From Sinonovacula constricta (lineage: Eukaryota; Mollusca; Bivalvia; Cardiida; Solecurtidae), in NCBI GenBank assembly GCA_007844125.1, contig CM017563.1:25195694-25259693 (forward strand): a stretch of 64,000 bases of DNA, read 5' to 3'. The notes beneath the pieces were generated by a model, which was not told the DNA's origin, did not search any database, and saw only the letters and a list, made by a program, of their open reading frames with translations. Numbering within the stretch: the first letter of the stretch is position 1; each line of letters begins with the position of its first letter. Position numbers and translations under genes: made by a program. Shown piece by piece: positions 1-14,900 of the stretch.

Positions 1-546
1 CAAGATGTGCATAATTCAGTCAACCAAACACATAATCATATCACTCTATAGAGAGAAAGTCATTTTAAAATTATGACTTTTACAAATAAAAAACCTGTCT
101 GGATTAGGCAACTCTTTACATTTTATACAGGCTGCACATTTTGAATATACATCCTTCCTTAGCTGCTCAAATTTATTTAAATGTTTATCATAATAACCAC
201 CTCTCACACAAAAGGATGGTTTACAATGACAGTCACTTCTAAAATTTAAATATTTCTAGAAATAGGAAATTGCTAAAGGCTATTTTGTTAAATCAAACAT
301 GTATAAATGCTGATACTGGCACAAACTTTACTGTAGGAGAACACATTTGGAAAACTAATACAATGTGTCTCTACTGGCTTGCAGTTTCCACATTTTCTTT
401 AAGAAAACCCATTTGCTAGCATCTTACTTTTCTTATCCATTATTTCATTTGATTCATTTACAAACAATGGCTTTTAATATCTTTCAAACAGTACTTTATA
501 TTATACGCATTGGCATACAGATGTGTTTACTAATTAATATTTGGCA
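1..546 (-). other. CEP63 3' UTR and downstream flank
   Basis: No coding potential. On the minus strand an AATAAA hexamer lies at 177-172, about 370 bases after the stop codon, and is a reasonable poly(A) signal. The cleavage site is not determined. Confidence 0.4.
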
Positions 547-732
547 TCAATTGGCTGGTCGTGATGGAGAGGAAGAGGGTGAGGACTCCTCCGGGAGTCG
601 TCGGTTAATTACAGCATCAGCCTTCGACATGAGCTGCTCGATATGAGAGTCTATGATAGTCTCCAATTGACGGGCTCGCTCCTGCTCCTCTATAAAGAAC
701 TTCTCAGAGGCTGAATCTCTAACCACTGGCAG
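547..732 (-). CDS. CEP63: CEP63 exon 19, C-terminus and stop
   Basis: The acceptor follows CTCACCAG. Codes 61 residues: LPVVRDSASEKFFIEEQERA, LETIIDSHIEQL, then a Ser/Pro-rich tail ending SRPAN and TGA at 549-547. The FxEEQ...LERxDxHIEEL pattern matches the human CEP63 C-terminus, so the gene is complete at its 3' end. Confidence 0.93.
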   Translation of the reverse strand: MPVVRDSASEKFFIEEQERARQLETIIDSHIEQLMSKADAVINRRLPEESSPSSSPSRPAN

Positions 733-3700
733 CTGGTGAGGAAAGAGGATTTAAATATATATATATGTTATATGACATACTAATTTTGATGTGATGTCAA
801 ACACACAATTTGTCACAACACACATTTTGTTTAAAGGAGATTGTACAACAACATGAAACACGTTGGAACTAGGTTAATTCTATAATTTATTTAAATAAGA
901 TATACAACTCCAATTTGTCATATTGCACTGTATTATTTCCCTTAGAGGGGGTCTTTTTTGTTATCCCAATGGAAGGTTTTATTTTTAAGGGCAAAAATTC
1001 TGTAAAATGATTAAACTGATGAAGTGGAGTATTTTATTATCTTTACATCAAACTATCTTCACATTTTTATCAGCATACCTGTAAATCATCATCCTCATCA
1101 TCATGGAAGTCCTGTTCATCGCCACTGGCAACCTCTGTGAGGGACATGTTGTCATTGACGTACATGACTTCATCATCGTCCTCATACAGCACCTGGCCAG
1201 GCCGGATATACACAGCTGCAGGAGGAATGGAGATACAAGGTCACATGTCATCTTTATGGGGAAATCCATTGATTATTTCAAGGTGATGGACAAACTATTT
1301 TCAAATTCGTATTTTACTCTGCTTTTAAAAGACGGGTCGGGGATCAAATGCCCTCAAGTTATTCAACACACACCAACTCAAGGTAGGTGGATGAGATTAT
1401 TAATTTATTAGTTTAAATTATCTAATTATGTTTAACAAGCTCTACAAAAGCCATCAGTTTGAGGTTTATCTTGAGGTATCAGGACTTGGTATATCTCTAC
1501 TGTGTTAAATGGTTAATAAAAAGACTTAAAGGTGGTATCCAAAAGTTTACACAAGTCAAACATACGTAACATAATTATGTTTGGGGTACTTTGTGCATAG
1601 TTTCTACAGAAAGATCATACTATATATAGTCTAAGCTTGGATGGTTTTCAACAGTATCTTAATTCAGGGCAGTAAAACTTGTTAATATGTTCTAAAAATG
1701 TTCATTCTTTTTAAAGTTTTATATAAGATTGATTGGCATTCCTGCTGAAAATAGCCAACGACGTCAGAGCGGATGATGAGAATGAGCTAAAACATGAATG
1801 GTCACATGGTTTTCTTAGTTTTAAAATAGCTAACTGTGCAGCATGGCTCAGACAGGAAATACATTTTTGTAATGACAATTGTGTCGCTATGGTTCACTTT
1901 TTATACAGGTGTAGGACATCAATAAACAGCGTTTTGCGAGATCTGTTCAGGCAACAATAATTTGTTTGGTTGTTTAATGAAAAGAATTTTGGTCTAAACT
2001 GTTGGATACTTCCTTTAACTGCCAATAAACTTCTAATATGCACAGCTTACGTAATACGGTTTATATAACAATAAACCTTTCCCAAAGTTTATATTTCCAC
2101 TAATACCTATTAACTTAATTGCAAATTTTAGTCTTAAGTTCCATTTTATCTGCCAGAAACAATTTTTATTCCTTGTACATTAAAATAATGCACTTTATAT
2201 CACACATAGTTCTTTTGCTTTCTTTGTTATTTAATACATGCATTTATATTGAATAGTTCAACTCATATGCAACTCAAATGCAAGACTGAAAAGAGAGTCC
2301 ATCATAAAGTTGAAACCTCTGCAAAACTTACAACTATTGCCTCTCTCCCTCTCTAGGTCATCTTCTAGCCTGGATTTCTGTTTCCGTAGCAACAGAAGCT
2401 GCTCCTCATATCTGTTAATTGTAGAGTCGAGCCTGTCCTGCAGCATGCTCACACGGCGACTAGAATCCTCCTCTATCTCCTGTAGTCTCCTACAAATGGT
2501 ACAAATTACAACGTTCAATGGTCAATCACCAACAATTGTCACTGGTCAGTTGTAAGTCCTTTTAACATGGAAGATGTAGACAGGGCCTTGCATCCACACA
2601 GTGTGAGGCTGCCTTTTCCCATGGAAGATGCAGACATGACTTTGCATCCACACAGTGTGAGGCTACCTTTTCACATGGAAGATGCAGACAGGGCCTTGCA
2701 TCCACACAGTGTGAGGCTGCCTTTTCCCATGGAAGATGCAGACATGACCTTGCATCCACACAGTGTGAGGCTACCTTTTCACATGGAAGATGCAGACAGG
2801 GCCTTGCATCCACACAGTGTGAGGCTGCCTTTTCCCATGGAAGATGCAGACATGACCTTGCATCCACACAGTGTGAGGCTGCCTTTTCACATGTAAGATG
2901 CAGACATGACCTTGCATCCACACAGTGTGAGGCTGCCTTTTCCCATGGAAGATGTAGACAGGGCCTTGCATCCACACAGTGTGAGGCTGCCTTTTCCCAT
3001 GGAAGATGCAGACATGACCTTGCATCCACACAGTTTGAGGCTACCTTTTCACATGGAAGATGCAGACAGGGCCTTGCATCCACACAGTGTGAGGCTGCCT
3101 TTTCCCATGGAAGATGCAGACAGGACCTTGCATCCACACAGTTTGAGGCTGCCTTTTCCCATGGAAGATGCAGACAGGACCTTGCATCCACACAGTTTGA
3201 GGCTACCTTTTCACATGGAAGATGCAGACAGGGCCTTGCATCCACACAGTTTGAGACTACCTTTTCCCATGGAAGATGCAGACAGGACCTTAGTGTGAGG
3301 CTGCCTTTTCCCATGGAAGATGCAGACAGGGCCTTGCATCCACACAGTGTGAGGCTGCCTTTTCCCATGGAAGATGCAGACAGGACCTTGCATCCACACA
3401 GTTTGAGGCTGCCTTTTCCCATGGAAGATGCAGACAGGACCTTGCATCCACACAGTTTTAGGCTACCTTTTCCCATGGAAGATGCAGACAGGACCTTGCA
3501 TCCACACAGTGTGAGGCTGCCTTTTCCCATGGAAGATGCAGAAAGGACCTTGCATCCACACAGTTTGAGGCTGCCTTTTCCCATGGAAGATGCAGACAGG
3601 ACCTTGCATCCACGCAGTTTGAGACTACCTTTTCCCATGGAAGATGTAGACATGACCTTGCATCCACACAGTTTGAGGCTACCTTTTCCCATGGAAGATG

Positions 3701-5925
3701 CAGACAGGACCTTGCATCCACACAGTGTGAGGCTGCCTTTTCCCATGGAAGATGCAGACAGGACCTTGCATCCACACAGTTTGAGGCTACCTTTTCCCAT
3801 GGAAGATGCAGACAGGACCTTGCATCCACACAGTGTGAGGCTGCCTTTTCCCATGGAAGATGCAGACAGGACCTTGCATCCACACAGTTTGAGGCTGCCT
3901 TTTCCCATGGAAGATGCAGACAGGACCTTGCATCCACACAGTTTGAGGCTACCTTTTCACATGGAAGATGCAGACAGGACCTTAGTGTGAGGCTGCCTTT
4001 TCCCATGGAAGATGCAGACAGGGCCTTGCATCCACACAGTTTGAGGCTGCCTTTTCCCATGGAAGATGCAGACATGACCTTGCATCCACACAGTGTGAGG
4101 CTGCCTTTTCCCATGGAAGATGCAGACATGACCTTGCATCCACACAGTGTGAGGCTGCCTTTTCACATGGAAGATGCACACAGGACCTTGCATCCACACA
4201 GTGTGAGGTTGAGGATATCAATTTTTCAGAATACTTAAAACTAAGTTTTAATAATCTGCTGGATTTATTTCAATGTTTTCTAATATACGCTGTACCACTT
4301 CTGTTCACTATCTCCTGATTCTATAGTGAACTGGCTAATCAGCTGCATTGTTTAATTATGTTATAAATAAACTGAATCATCACCTCCACTGTAACATAAT
4401 GCCTCAAAGAAAAAACAATAAGCTGCAATATCGCATAATACCACAAACAAAAGGACCAATCAGCTGCAATGTAACATAATACCACAAACAAAAGGACCAA
4501 TCAGCTGCAATGTAACATAATACCAAAAACAAAAGGACCAATCAGCTGCAATGTAACATAATACCACAAACAAAAGGACCAATCAGCTTCAGTGTTACAT
4601 TATGCTACAAATGAAATAACCATGCAGCATCTGTGTCTCATAATGTTGCATATAAACTGATTAATGAGCTCAACTGTAACATAATGCTACAAACGAAGTA
4701 ACCAACAGAATGAATGTCTCACCTATCTTCCATCTTGAGTTTCTCTGAGTAGGAGAGTTCAGCCTCATTGATGGTCCTCTCTAGTTCAGCATCAAATCTC
4801 TCCTCGATGACCGAGATCTCCTGCTGCATCCTGGACATCTCATCTCGCAGGGACTGGTTCTCACTCTGGTGGCAGAGATGGAAAAGATTTAAATTAACTT
4901 TTAACACCACCCACAGATAGTCAATAATGGTACATCAACATGCTATCTGATGATACAATATGAATTGCAATATTTGCTATACAATATGGAATGTATTATG
5001 ATAATCATATTTACTTTTTTTTTCAAAAAAGAAACACTATAACACCATGTCCTATGTTTAACAAAAAAGTGCTTGTATACTGCAACTAAACACTTTTTTG
5101 AAAAAAAAATGAAGAGATTTTCATACATAGTTCTATAGTTTGTTTTCAAAGTAATCATTTATTTATTTACTTACGTGAACAGTGAAGTTGTAAGCATTCA
5201 AGTTCTTTAAACAATTAACATAAATATTAAAAGTTTATCAACTGTTAAACACAATAAAAATGTAAACTTACAAAAATCAAGCATTAATCAGAATGTATGA
5301 CATAACAAGCTCAAGATACACTAGCAGATTGTCATTGTTTAATGTTGTAGACATATAATATACCTACTTAGTAAAATATTTTGGTTTTGAAGTTACTATG
5401 AATATATCAATATACACATGGACACATCTGTATACACATGGACATATCTACATACACAAAGATATATCTTTATACACATGGCCATATCTATATACACATG
5501 GACACATCTATATACACATGGACATATCTACATACACATGGATATATCTTTATACACGTGGACATATCTATATACACAAGATATACCCATGGATAAATCT
5601 ATATACACATGGACATATCTATATACACATGGACACATGTGTATACACATGGACATATCTACATACACAAAGATATATCTTTATACACATGGACATATCT
5701 ATATACACATGGACACATCTATATAGGTATATACACACATGGATATGCCTATATACACATGGACATATATACACACACATGGATATATCTATATACACAT
5801 GGTTATATCTATATACACATGGACATATCTATATACACAAGATATACCCATGGATAAATCTATATACACATGGACACATCTATATGCACATGAATATACA
5901 CACACACACACACACATACACACAC

Positions 5926-5965
<40 letters not shown>

Positions 5966-8900
5966 GATATATCTTTATACACATGGACATATCTATATAC
6001 AAATGAATACATCTAAAACAAAACAATCTTATACATTTTACTTATTCATTATTTTATTTTTGAAATATTACTGAATGTGTCATACAAAATCCCAGGCTGA
6101 AGATAACTTACACCCAAAAACATAAACATCAAGAAATAACTAGCAATAAGTTCTAACACATAACAACACAGACCTGGATGTTGTGCCTGACTGCTGCCTA
6201 AAAATGCACCTCTACCATTACATTGTATTACCCTGGTCCGCTTCAGTGCATTAAGAACTAGCATCCAACAGGAACTTTGTCAGCTTTCATTGTGACATTA
6301 TCATTATTATCATTATTTGCTTTAATCTCCTTTAGCAATACTCTCTTTATTCAATAATGTCTTCATGCAACCATATTAATTCAATATAGTACTCGTAAAT
6401 ATTCATATAAATTGTATCATCATATATATACAATCACTGTAAAAAGTGGAAAATAAATAGAGATATTTATATATACATATAAAAAGCATAAGTAAAATAA
6501 TAAACCAACACCAAAACTGCTAATAGAGATTTTGATTTTTCTTTTTTATCAAATTGCATCTGCAAGCATGATTAAGTTTTTAGGGTCAAGCATTGTAAAG
6601 AATGTGTTAAAGATGCAGGATGGTGTGTCACAGCAAACACTGTCCAAGGCACAAAAAAAGTATTATAAACAAAAAGTAGTTGTATTGTAGCATGAGCTGA
6701 ACAGTGGCTCCAAGATAAAAATACAGCATACCAACTCAATTATGGTATGAAATGACTGCAACGTCTCTAAATTGTTGGTGGGAAAAGACCCCTGACAAGT
6801 ACAACCAGCACAAGTCAGCTAGACCTTGACACATGTTACTCAGCTCATCCTTGCTCAAAGCCACATGGTTTTGGACTTTAATGCTACAAACTGTTGACTT
6901 GAACTCGTCAGCCCACCCTGCACGCACTAAAGTTCATTGATTTGTCTTCTGAATATTATTCCAGTTTTGTTCCAGCAAATAATGAAGGAAGTACATAAAC
7001 GGCCTTGATATGTTAATGCCTAACATCTATATCACCAGAGTTCGTAGGAACCCAGAAATCATTTTATCTCAAGCAAAAATAAAACCACCTTACCTCTAGA
7101 GATTTCAGTGACTGCTGGTAGGTGTCATGGATGTCTCGTAGCTGGGCCTCGGTCTCTGTGTGTTCCAAGTTCACCTGTGTCTGCTGGATGATTGTTTGAC
7201 GCAGGTGTCGGTTCTCCAGTCGCAGGGCGTCTATCTGAGCATTAGCCAGCTGGAAACATGCCATGAACAGGTGTCACAATAGGATAGTTTAACAAAATTA
7301 CTAAGCAAAAATTTTGCAAAGTTGTTACAAATACTGAGTGATAGGTATCTTACTAACATTTAGTATGTTTGTAAATTACATTCATACTATAAAAGTATAA
7401 AACACTTCTGAACTCACCAAAGGGTTATAGCATATACATTTTGTTATTGTCAACTGTTAAAACAATATACTTATGTCAGAGTACAAGGCATCTTTAAGTG
7501 AAGCCATGACACCACTTGAAGAATCATTTCTAATTTGAGAGCTAAAGCTCTCATATTTTAACAATCAAAGTACTTTGTATCAGAGATATGATTCTTTAGT
7601 TCTTATATTTACATACTAACAACTTGGAAAATTATTGATATTAGGATATAATTACACTGACATTTCAAAGATAGAGTAATGTACATAAATTGTAAAAATT
7701 AGTCAAAAGATATGCTTGAGCAAAGATTTCAACTAAGAAGTATGTCTGGAAGAGGGGCCTGATAATGGTCCACACATTATACCTTGAGTTCAGCCTTCTG
7801 TCTCTCACACTCTTCCATCTCCGACTGCAACTGCTGCTCCATCTCTCTTGTCTTCTCTCCTAGAGTGCCCACACTGGACGACTTCTCATGAAGCTCTGTC
7901 GTCACCTGTGCACATTTTTATACAACAGTTAGCAAATGGAATATTGTCATAGCCAGGCAACAATGGAAAATAATTTCGCTGCTTATGTTGCTTTTTTTGT
8001 CAAAAGTCAATGATGCACACTGGACAGGGTTTTAATGTTTCTGCATGTGAGCAAAGACGTGCATCTTGGACAACATAAATTGCTCAAATCATGAGTACCT
8101 TGGTTTCAAATTAAGAATGGTAAATCCAATTTGTTTAAGGGTTTAATGTCCTGTCAACAGTCTGCCAGTTTCTGAACATAATTTTCATTTCAAGTCTGAT
8201 AAAGATGTGCCTTCACTATAACAAAGGAGGCTTGCTTCTTGACTTAATAGGATATCACAGCCCTTCATATTTCCAGACATTGGACCAACCAGACAAATCT
8301 CTATATATAAATCTAATTTACAGAAACTGGTCATTTATCTGGTACCAGTAGGTGAATGGAGACCTTAGCCAACTGTATGAAGGTGCACAACTGCTGTTAC
8401 CTCAGACCTAAGTCTACTGTATAGAGAAGAGCAGCTGTTACCTCCTTCAGTTTGTCTTTCATGCCATCCAACTCTGCCCTGTGACTTCCTGTAAGGGAGG
8501 TAAGTCTGGTTTGGGCAGTGACTAACTGGGACTTCACACTAGAGAGCTCTTCCTCCAGTCTTCCAACATCAGCTCTCTACAGACAGAGGAAAAAATGCTG
8601 TCACTTGAGAGTGGTAAGAAATATGCAAACCCCACTTTTGCTACATTGTTTATTTAAGATCATGTTTTAAAAATAGAGCTATCACTTCAAGTGATTTATG
8701 TTACTATCCTATAATTTCACATTTTCAACCACATTGCAGGCAAGACAGACAATGACTGACCAAATATCTGATACATACTTTTACACACTGGTAAAACATG
8801 ATGTTGGTGAAATGCATACGTATATAAATGACATTTGTTATGTTAAAACTAACGTTATGTTATTTTTTTTAAGAACAGTCAAAAATGTAAACCCAGCCAT

Positions 8901-11900
8901 ACTGTACAAGAATAAAAAACAATTTTACTATTGGTGCATATTCTAGATACAGTAGCTAGCATTCAGAAGTTTCCAATTTAACCCTTTCCTACATGTATAT
9001 GCCATTTTATGCCTTTACAAATCATTCACAATCAGTAGCAGAATCTGCATGACTAAGGGTTTATGTGTAGACTGGTTCATCCTTAAATCTATTATTACAA
9101 GTTGAACATACATTTATTACAATCATGTTTTTTTCTTTTACAGCAAAACTACAAAGTCAAGTGAATTTTCAAAATTATAGATGAACTATGATTGAAAGGG
9201 TTAAGCAGCCATGCAAATAAGCTTGCATTGTAAAGTGGTGCATTGCCATAGAATTTATTCTATATTAATAATCAGAAATGATAAAACATTTAAGGCATAC
9301 AAATGTTATAATTCATTAATGAAGACTAAAAAGCTGAAAAAAGAGCACAAATTACAACACACTTTTTCTGTGTGTAATATCTCTTCTCTGTGTTTTTGTC
9401 ACTTTCATTTTACTCTCTATGCCTCTGTCTAGTGGTAGTTCAAATTGTAATATTGGTGGTTATTCTCAACTTTTCACCTTTTCTTATTATATAAGTTACT
9501 AGCTTAGCAGTACAAGGAATAATATAAATACAACATGCCTTACAGCTGGGCTTATGGGATGAGCGAAGCTGTGTTTAACTGCTGTAGATTATATACACAT
9601 ACGAACCTCCTATGGTTATAAAGCAAGGAGCAAACAGCTAATAAATCTATCAGTCTAGCAAACAAGAGCAAATGAGAATGTCTGCAAGTTTCATGGGGCT
9701 ACAGTTATAAATGGGTCAGTTGTTGTTGTTGTAGGTTTATTCTCAAGCAATGATGTATGAGGATTTTCATACAAGAACATACAAAATGGAAACAAAGAAA
9801 ACAGCCTGATACGAAAATGCTTCCATGCAGACAAATTTTTTTATGAGGCCATAATGGTAGAGTTGAATGAGAAAATTTTTTTTTAAACAAGAGCTCTCAG
9901 TAGACAGTTGTACTCCACTGTTCTGAGTGCTGGATAGAAAATCATTAGCTGTTAGTCTTTTATTAACCTTCACACAAACATTCACTCAATATTTTGTTGA
10001 CAAGGGTAAATAACTGTGACCAAATTAAGGGATAACTGCCCTGATAGGTTCCCCTTTTAATAATGATGAAACATACCCCAAGTTTGAATTGAATGTCAAT
10101 GATGATTTTAAAAGGCCCTGCCATGAGCCTCACGACAATAGGTCTACTATTTTTCATTGAATATTTTAGCTTAAAAGTTTTCAAGATCTGATGGGAAAAA
10201 AGGAATCTGAACTTTTTGTGACATAATGTTTACAATTAATGATCTTAATTTTTGTAAATGTGTGAATAAGAATGCTGCAGATACTTTTCACCTTAAGATG
10301 GAGTCTTTCAAAACAATGAAGTCAAAGCATGGATATGATATATGACCATTAAAACAAATGGATGATAAATCATTACTTTTATAAAGAGACAATTTACATT
10401 TAAATGTCACCACACAAATATTCTAACATAAAACCTATAACCCAGTTTACCTGTAAGTCAGAGATAAGCAAAACTACATTTACAACATGCAAAAGAAAAT
10501 TCCATCCAACCTTGTAAGTTTCAAAATTAGATCAAGACAGCAAAAAAAACTAACCCAACCACTATTAAACCTTTTAATTTAAGAATATTAATTCAAAACA
10601 GCAAAGGACAATCCCATTTAACTGTCAATTACCATATTAAAAAATAATTACAACTCAATTATCTAGACAGAAGGCGCTATAAAAAGAACTTGACCCAAAA
10701 TGCAAGACACTGGAAAAAGGTTCTAAAACACATAAACATTAATTACCATTCTTAAAATGTCCCGAAGAAGCTCCTACAATAACAGAGTGACAAAAAGGTT
10801 TTGTTTTAAACACAATTACAGTCATATTGGTGACATCCAGATAAAAAAAGAACCATTTAACCCTTTCACTGCAAGCCATTTTCCATGCCTCATGCTGAGG
10901 AAGTAACTATAATTTTCCTAAGAAAATGCCATACTTCAATAAATCGCTTTTAATAATTTTGGATAAGTAAAACTAAATATCATTAGAAAGGAAATTAAAT
11001 ATGGATTCTGAATAATATAAATTTAATAATTTTCTTGTGATATAAAAATGATATGGATTTTCAAAAATAGAAAAAAAGTTAAAAAAAATCCAGAACTTTT
11101 AATGTTTTCTTGGGCATTTCACTCCTACACCTCAAAAACATAAATATTTCTAAGAAAAAAACACCGAAAGTTACTGACAAGGGTAGTAACTCTGGTCATA
11201 CTTTTATAGGAAATTAGCAATGCCGTAACACTCAAAAATAGTAGTAAACAGGACTTACGATATAAGAGCACTGATAGTGGTTAGAAATTGACGTACGCTG
11301 TACTCGGGCAGCAGTGAAAAGGTTAAGCACTGAAGGTCAGCTGCAAGTCCTCTCATATTAAAGTACTTAACCAAGCCAGGATGCAAAACCCACATGGTAT
11401 GGGGTTGATAAGTTATAAGTCAATGGCTCCAATTGCTCGGCAACAACACACAAAAATGTTGAAGATGGGATGATAATACAGGAATACAATATGATATGTG
11501 GCAGATAACACAACAATCATTGTAGACGCACTCAAGTCAAAATTAGGCAAATAAATCTGCGAAAGCTTGATAGGTGCTAAAATAAGATAACTCAAAATTG
11601 GAGATTAAAAGAAAATAAAGTTCACTCTATCTTTAAGAGTCAATACAACAAGTAATATATTCAGTTAAACAAGTAAATTAAGTATTTAATTTATAAATAT
11701 GCTTGAAGCTTGTTGCTTTTTGTTTATTTGCAAACTAATAAATAGCATCATTGTAAAAGATGGATCTGTTATTTATCATTTTGTTAATAATATTGTATTG
11801 TTTTTTTAATCATTTTTATGTTTTTAACATTTTACTATGTATACTTAGTACAAGAACTATGTTTTCTATGCATTACATGGTTTTGGTTACCAACAGAAAT

Positions 11901-14900
11901 AAAGCAAGCTTTAAGTAAAAAAAAAAGTATTTCTAAAAAATAAAAAAAAACATTTCTTGTAGATTAATAAAACAGTTCATAAAAAGGAAACCAGACACAA
12001 ATGTTTAGCCTCAATAAAGAAGTGAGTGGCGACAGTTATAAAGGAAGAAAATGCACGTGGCCTGAAAGCATTGGCTCCAGATGGACAATCAGACTAATAG
12101 ACTTATTTTAGGGATTGGGATTTCCCGGCACTTCTGCCAATACTGTGCAGCGATATTTCTGTCATTATAGCACAGGGGCACTTATGAGGTGCACAAGGAC
12201 GGAACCCGGCCATTCTATTATACTGACACCACCAAGTCAGGCGTAATGCTGTCACCTTTGCCCTGAGCATTAGGAGGGAAGCCACTACTACCAACTATAA
12301 AGTCTTTTGTTTGACCCGGCCGGGGTATGAACCCGCGACCTCCCGATCCGCAAGCCAACGCTCTACCACTTGAGCTATTGTGGCCAGTTAATTATTTTAG
12401 TGGTTCAGGGGTTGAATTAAAAAGATGACAATCAACAGACCAAATGTGCAAACATCCTAATTTTCACAAAGAACCAAACCATTTATCTTTATCTTGCCAA
12501 AGAAATAAGGTATCTTAAATAATAAAAAGAAATGGCATCACATTAAGATATAAACAAATGCAGTTCTCTTGACTGCAGACCCACCACATAGGCCCTATAC
12601 TTACTGACTGCTGTAGTTTCTTGGACAGGTGCTGGCAATCCTCATGTTTGATGTTCAGTTCTTCCTCCATCTGTCCATGTTCCTTCCTCAACACTTCCTC
12701 AGTCCTCATACTTAACCTGCATACAGACAATATAACTGTCATGTTAAAGGAAACTGCAAATATAAAGTAAACTACATCCTAAGCTTGCACACACTCATAG
12801 AATTCAAAGTCTTAAAAAAAAGATTACAAATGACATAAAAACAAATTTGCTTTTAAAAGTTAGACAGAGAAAACAGGTGTTAAAACAATTGGATGGTACA
12901 ATTAAAAAGGTAAACTGTATCAACTTATGTCTTGTTTAAAAACACTTTTATTACACTTTATCCCTATCTTCTTCAAGCAAGTACTGTATAAACCTTAAAA
13001 TGATTCAATGACAACGGAAATTATATTGCAAAGGTGATGTTTTGATGGATAGAAAACCACTGAAAAGCAATATCTTGGTAGTACCAATGGCACAAGTCAG
13101 CTGGAAGACATCTTTCCATGAACTTTATTGAATAAATTCCAATAAAGACTACAACCAACCAGATTAGGCCAACTTTTCAGAGAGCCATTCACAGGTAACA
13201 CCTTTTTATTAAAAAACTTACCTTACGAGCGTGGGGTAACACTCAGGCGTTATTTTTGGTACCACACTAGTTAGTTATCATAGTGTGAAGTAATTTAGTA
13301 TGTGCAGTGTATATGCCATTTCCTGATCACTGTTATCGTCATTTTATGCATTTTGTTGGACAATTTCATTTAAATTAATAAAAAAATACCATTTTAGTAT
13401 CGTTAAAAATGAGTCTTCCCTTTTTATGGAAAATTGTCAAGTAAAGAGTGTAAATATTTTTTTAGCCTCGTTTCGTATCATTTCATCCAACTTGTTTAAT
13501 ATTTTCAGCATCTAATTAACACTCAAATCAAATCCTCTATATAACTTTGTTTTAAATGCTCGATGTATAAAAAATGTATCTCATCCCAGGGCCTAACAAG
13601 CCACACCCTAACTCCACCCACCTTGCATGTTCTTGGAGCTCCTTCAGCTGTTCTCGGAGTTTGGTCAGCTGATCATTCTCCGTCAGAGTCTTTGTGTCAG
13701 TCAGGCTCCTGTACATAAAATGAGAACTGTTATTTATTTTTAAACTTAAACTGATACAGTTTGAACAGAACTATTTTAAGGTAAATACAATTGTATAAAT
13801 ACTTTGGAGCTGGGGTCTAGAAATCTGTTTATGGTGTCTGGTGCACTCTTGGGAGTAACATGACAACCTCTATGATCGGAGAATTAGAAAGCAACAGCTT
13901 GGAAAATCATGACATGGAAAAGTTTCTGAAAATGTGTATAAATACAGTGTTTTGGTAAGCTGTCCTTGAAGAGTTTCTCAGTGTGTCAGTCTTTAAGGAT
14001 AACAATGATATTCTCAACAATCAATTTTGAGGTAAACATGTTGTTTTCGTAAAATGAAACAAAAAAGACCCAGCCTACACTTAATTCCAATACTGTTTGT
14101 GGTTCTAACCAAACACAAGTCTGGGGTCTTCTTCCAACAAGCTGGTCTGTGCCAATATGACCATAATTGTGTCAGTGCATTAAACAAAAAACAAACAATC
14201 TATACTTTTTAAATATAATGTTGGAACTTGAATGCCAACTGAGACCTACTTGATGACTTTATCCTTTTCTGCAATCTGCTGTTCCAGGACAGCCTTCTCC
14301 TCAGTGTAATGTTTGCTGTCCTCCTCTGCCATCCGTATAAAGCCCTCCCTTGCATCTAGCTCCGCCCTCAATATTGTGTTTAGCTCCTCAGCTTTCTGGA
14401 ATAAAGTCATTTATAATGATGGTAATTTACTTGGTGTCAGCACCTCTCATTATTTATATGATCAAGTCATTTCTCAATGCTAGGAATTTATTGTTAAAAA
14501 CGCTACACATCAACTGGATGACCTTGACACATGAACACTTTTTGTCTTTATGAAAACAAAAACTTAGACGTGCACTAAAAGACTGTAAAAGACACAAACA
14601 CTTTAACTGCAACACTCTTCAACACTTAACCTTTAAAAGATGCAAACTGTTGAACTATAATTAACTCAGACAAATAAACAGTGATCAACTCAAACACATT
14701 AACACTGAAAGATGCAAAGACTACTGTTACTTAACCAGAGAAACCTGAAGACCATAAATTAATTTACATACCCAAAGACTGAAAAAGCTAAATAAGACTA
14801 AAGAAGCCCAATGACTTTAACAATATAACCCCAGAGTGTCCTACCCGAGCCTGTGTTGTAGCTTTCTTGAGGTCAGCAAGGAGTCTCTCATTGTCATCCA

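Noticed and set aside
2562..4221. Long repetitive open frames on both strands (up to 448 codons)
   Set aside because: They follow the 54-bp minisatellite. A period divisible by three keeps whole frames open, and several frames are open at once. Not proteins.
12300..12388. Functional tRNA gene on the minus strand
   Set aside because: A- and B-boxes are good, but acceptor and anticodon stems do not pair and a SINE body follows.
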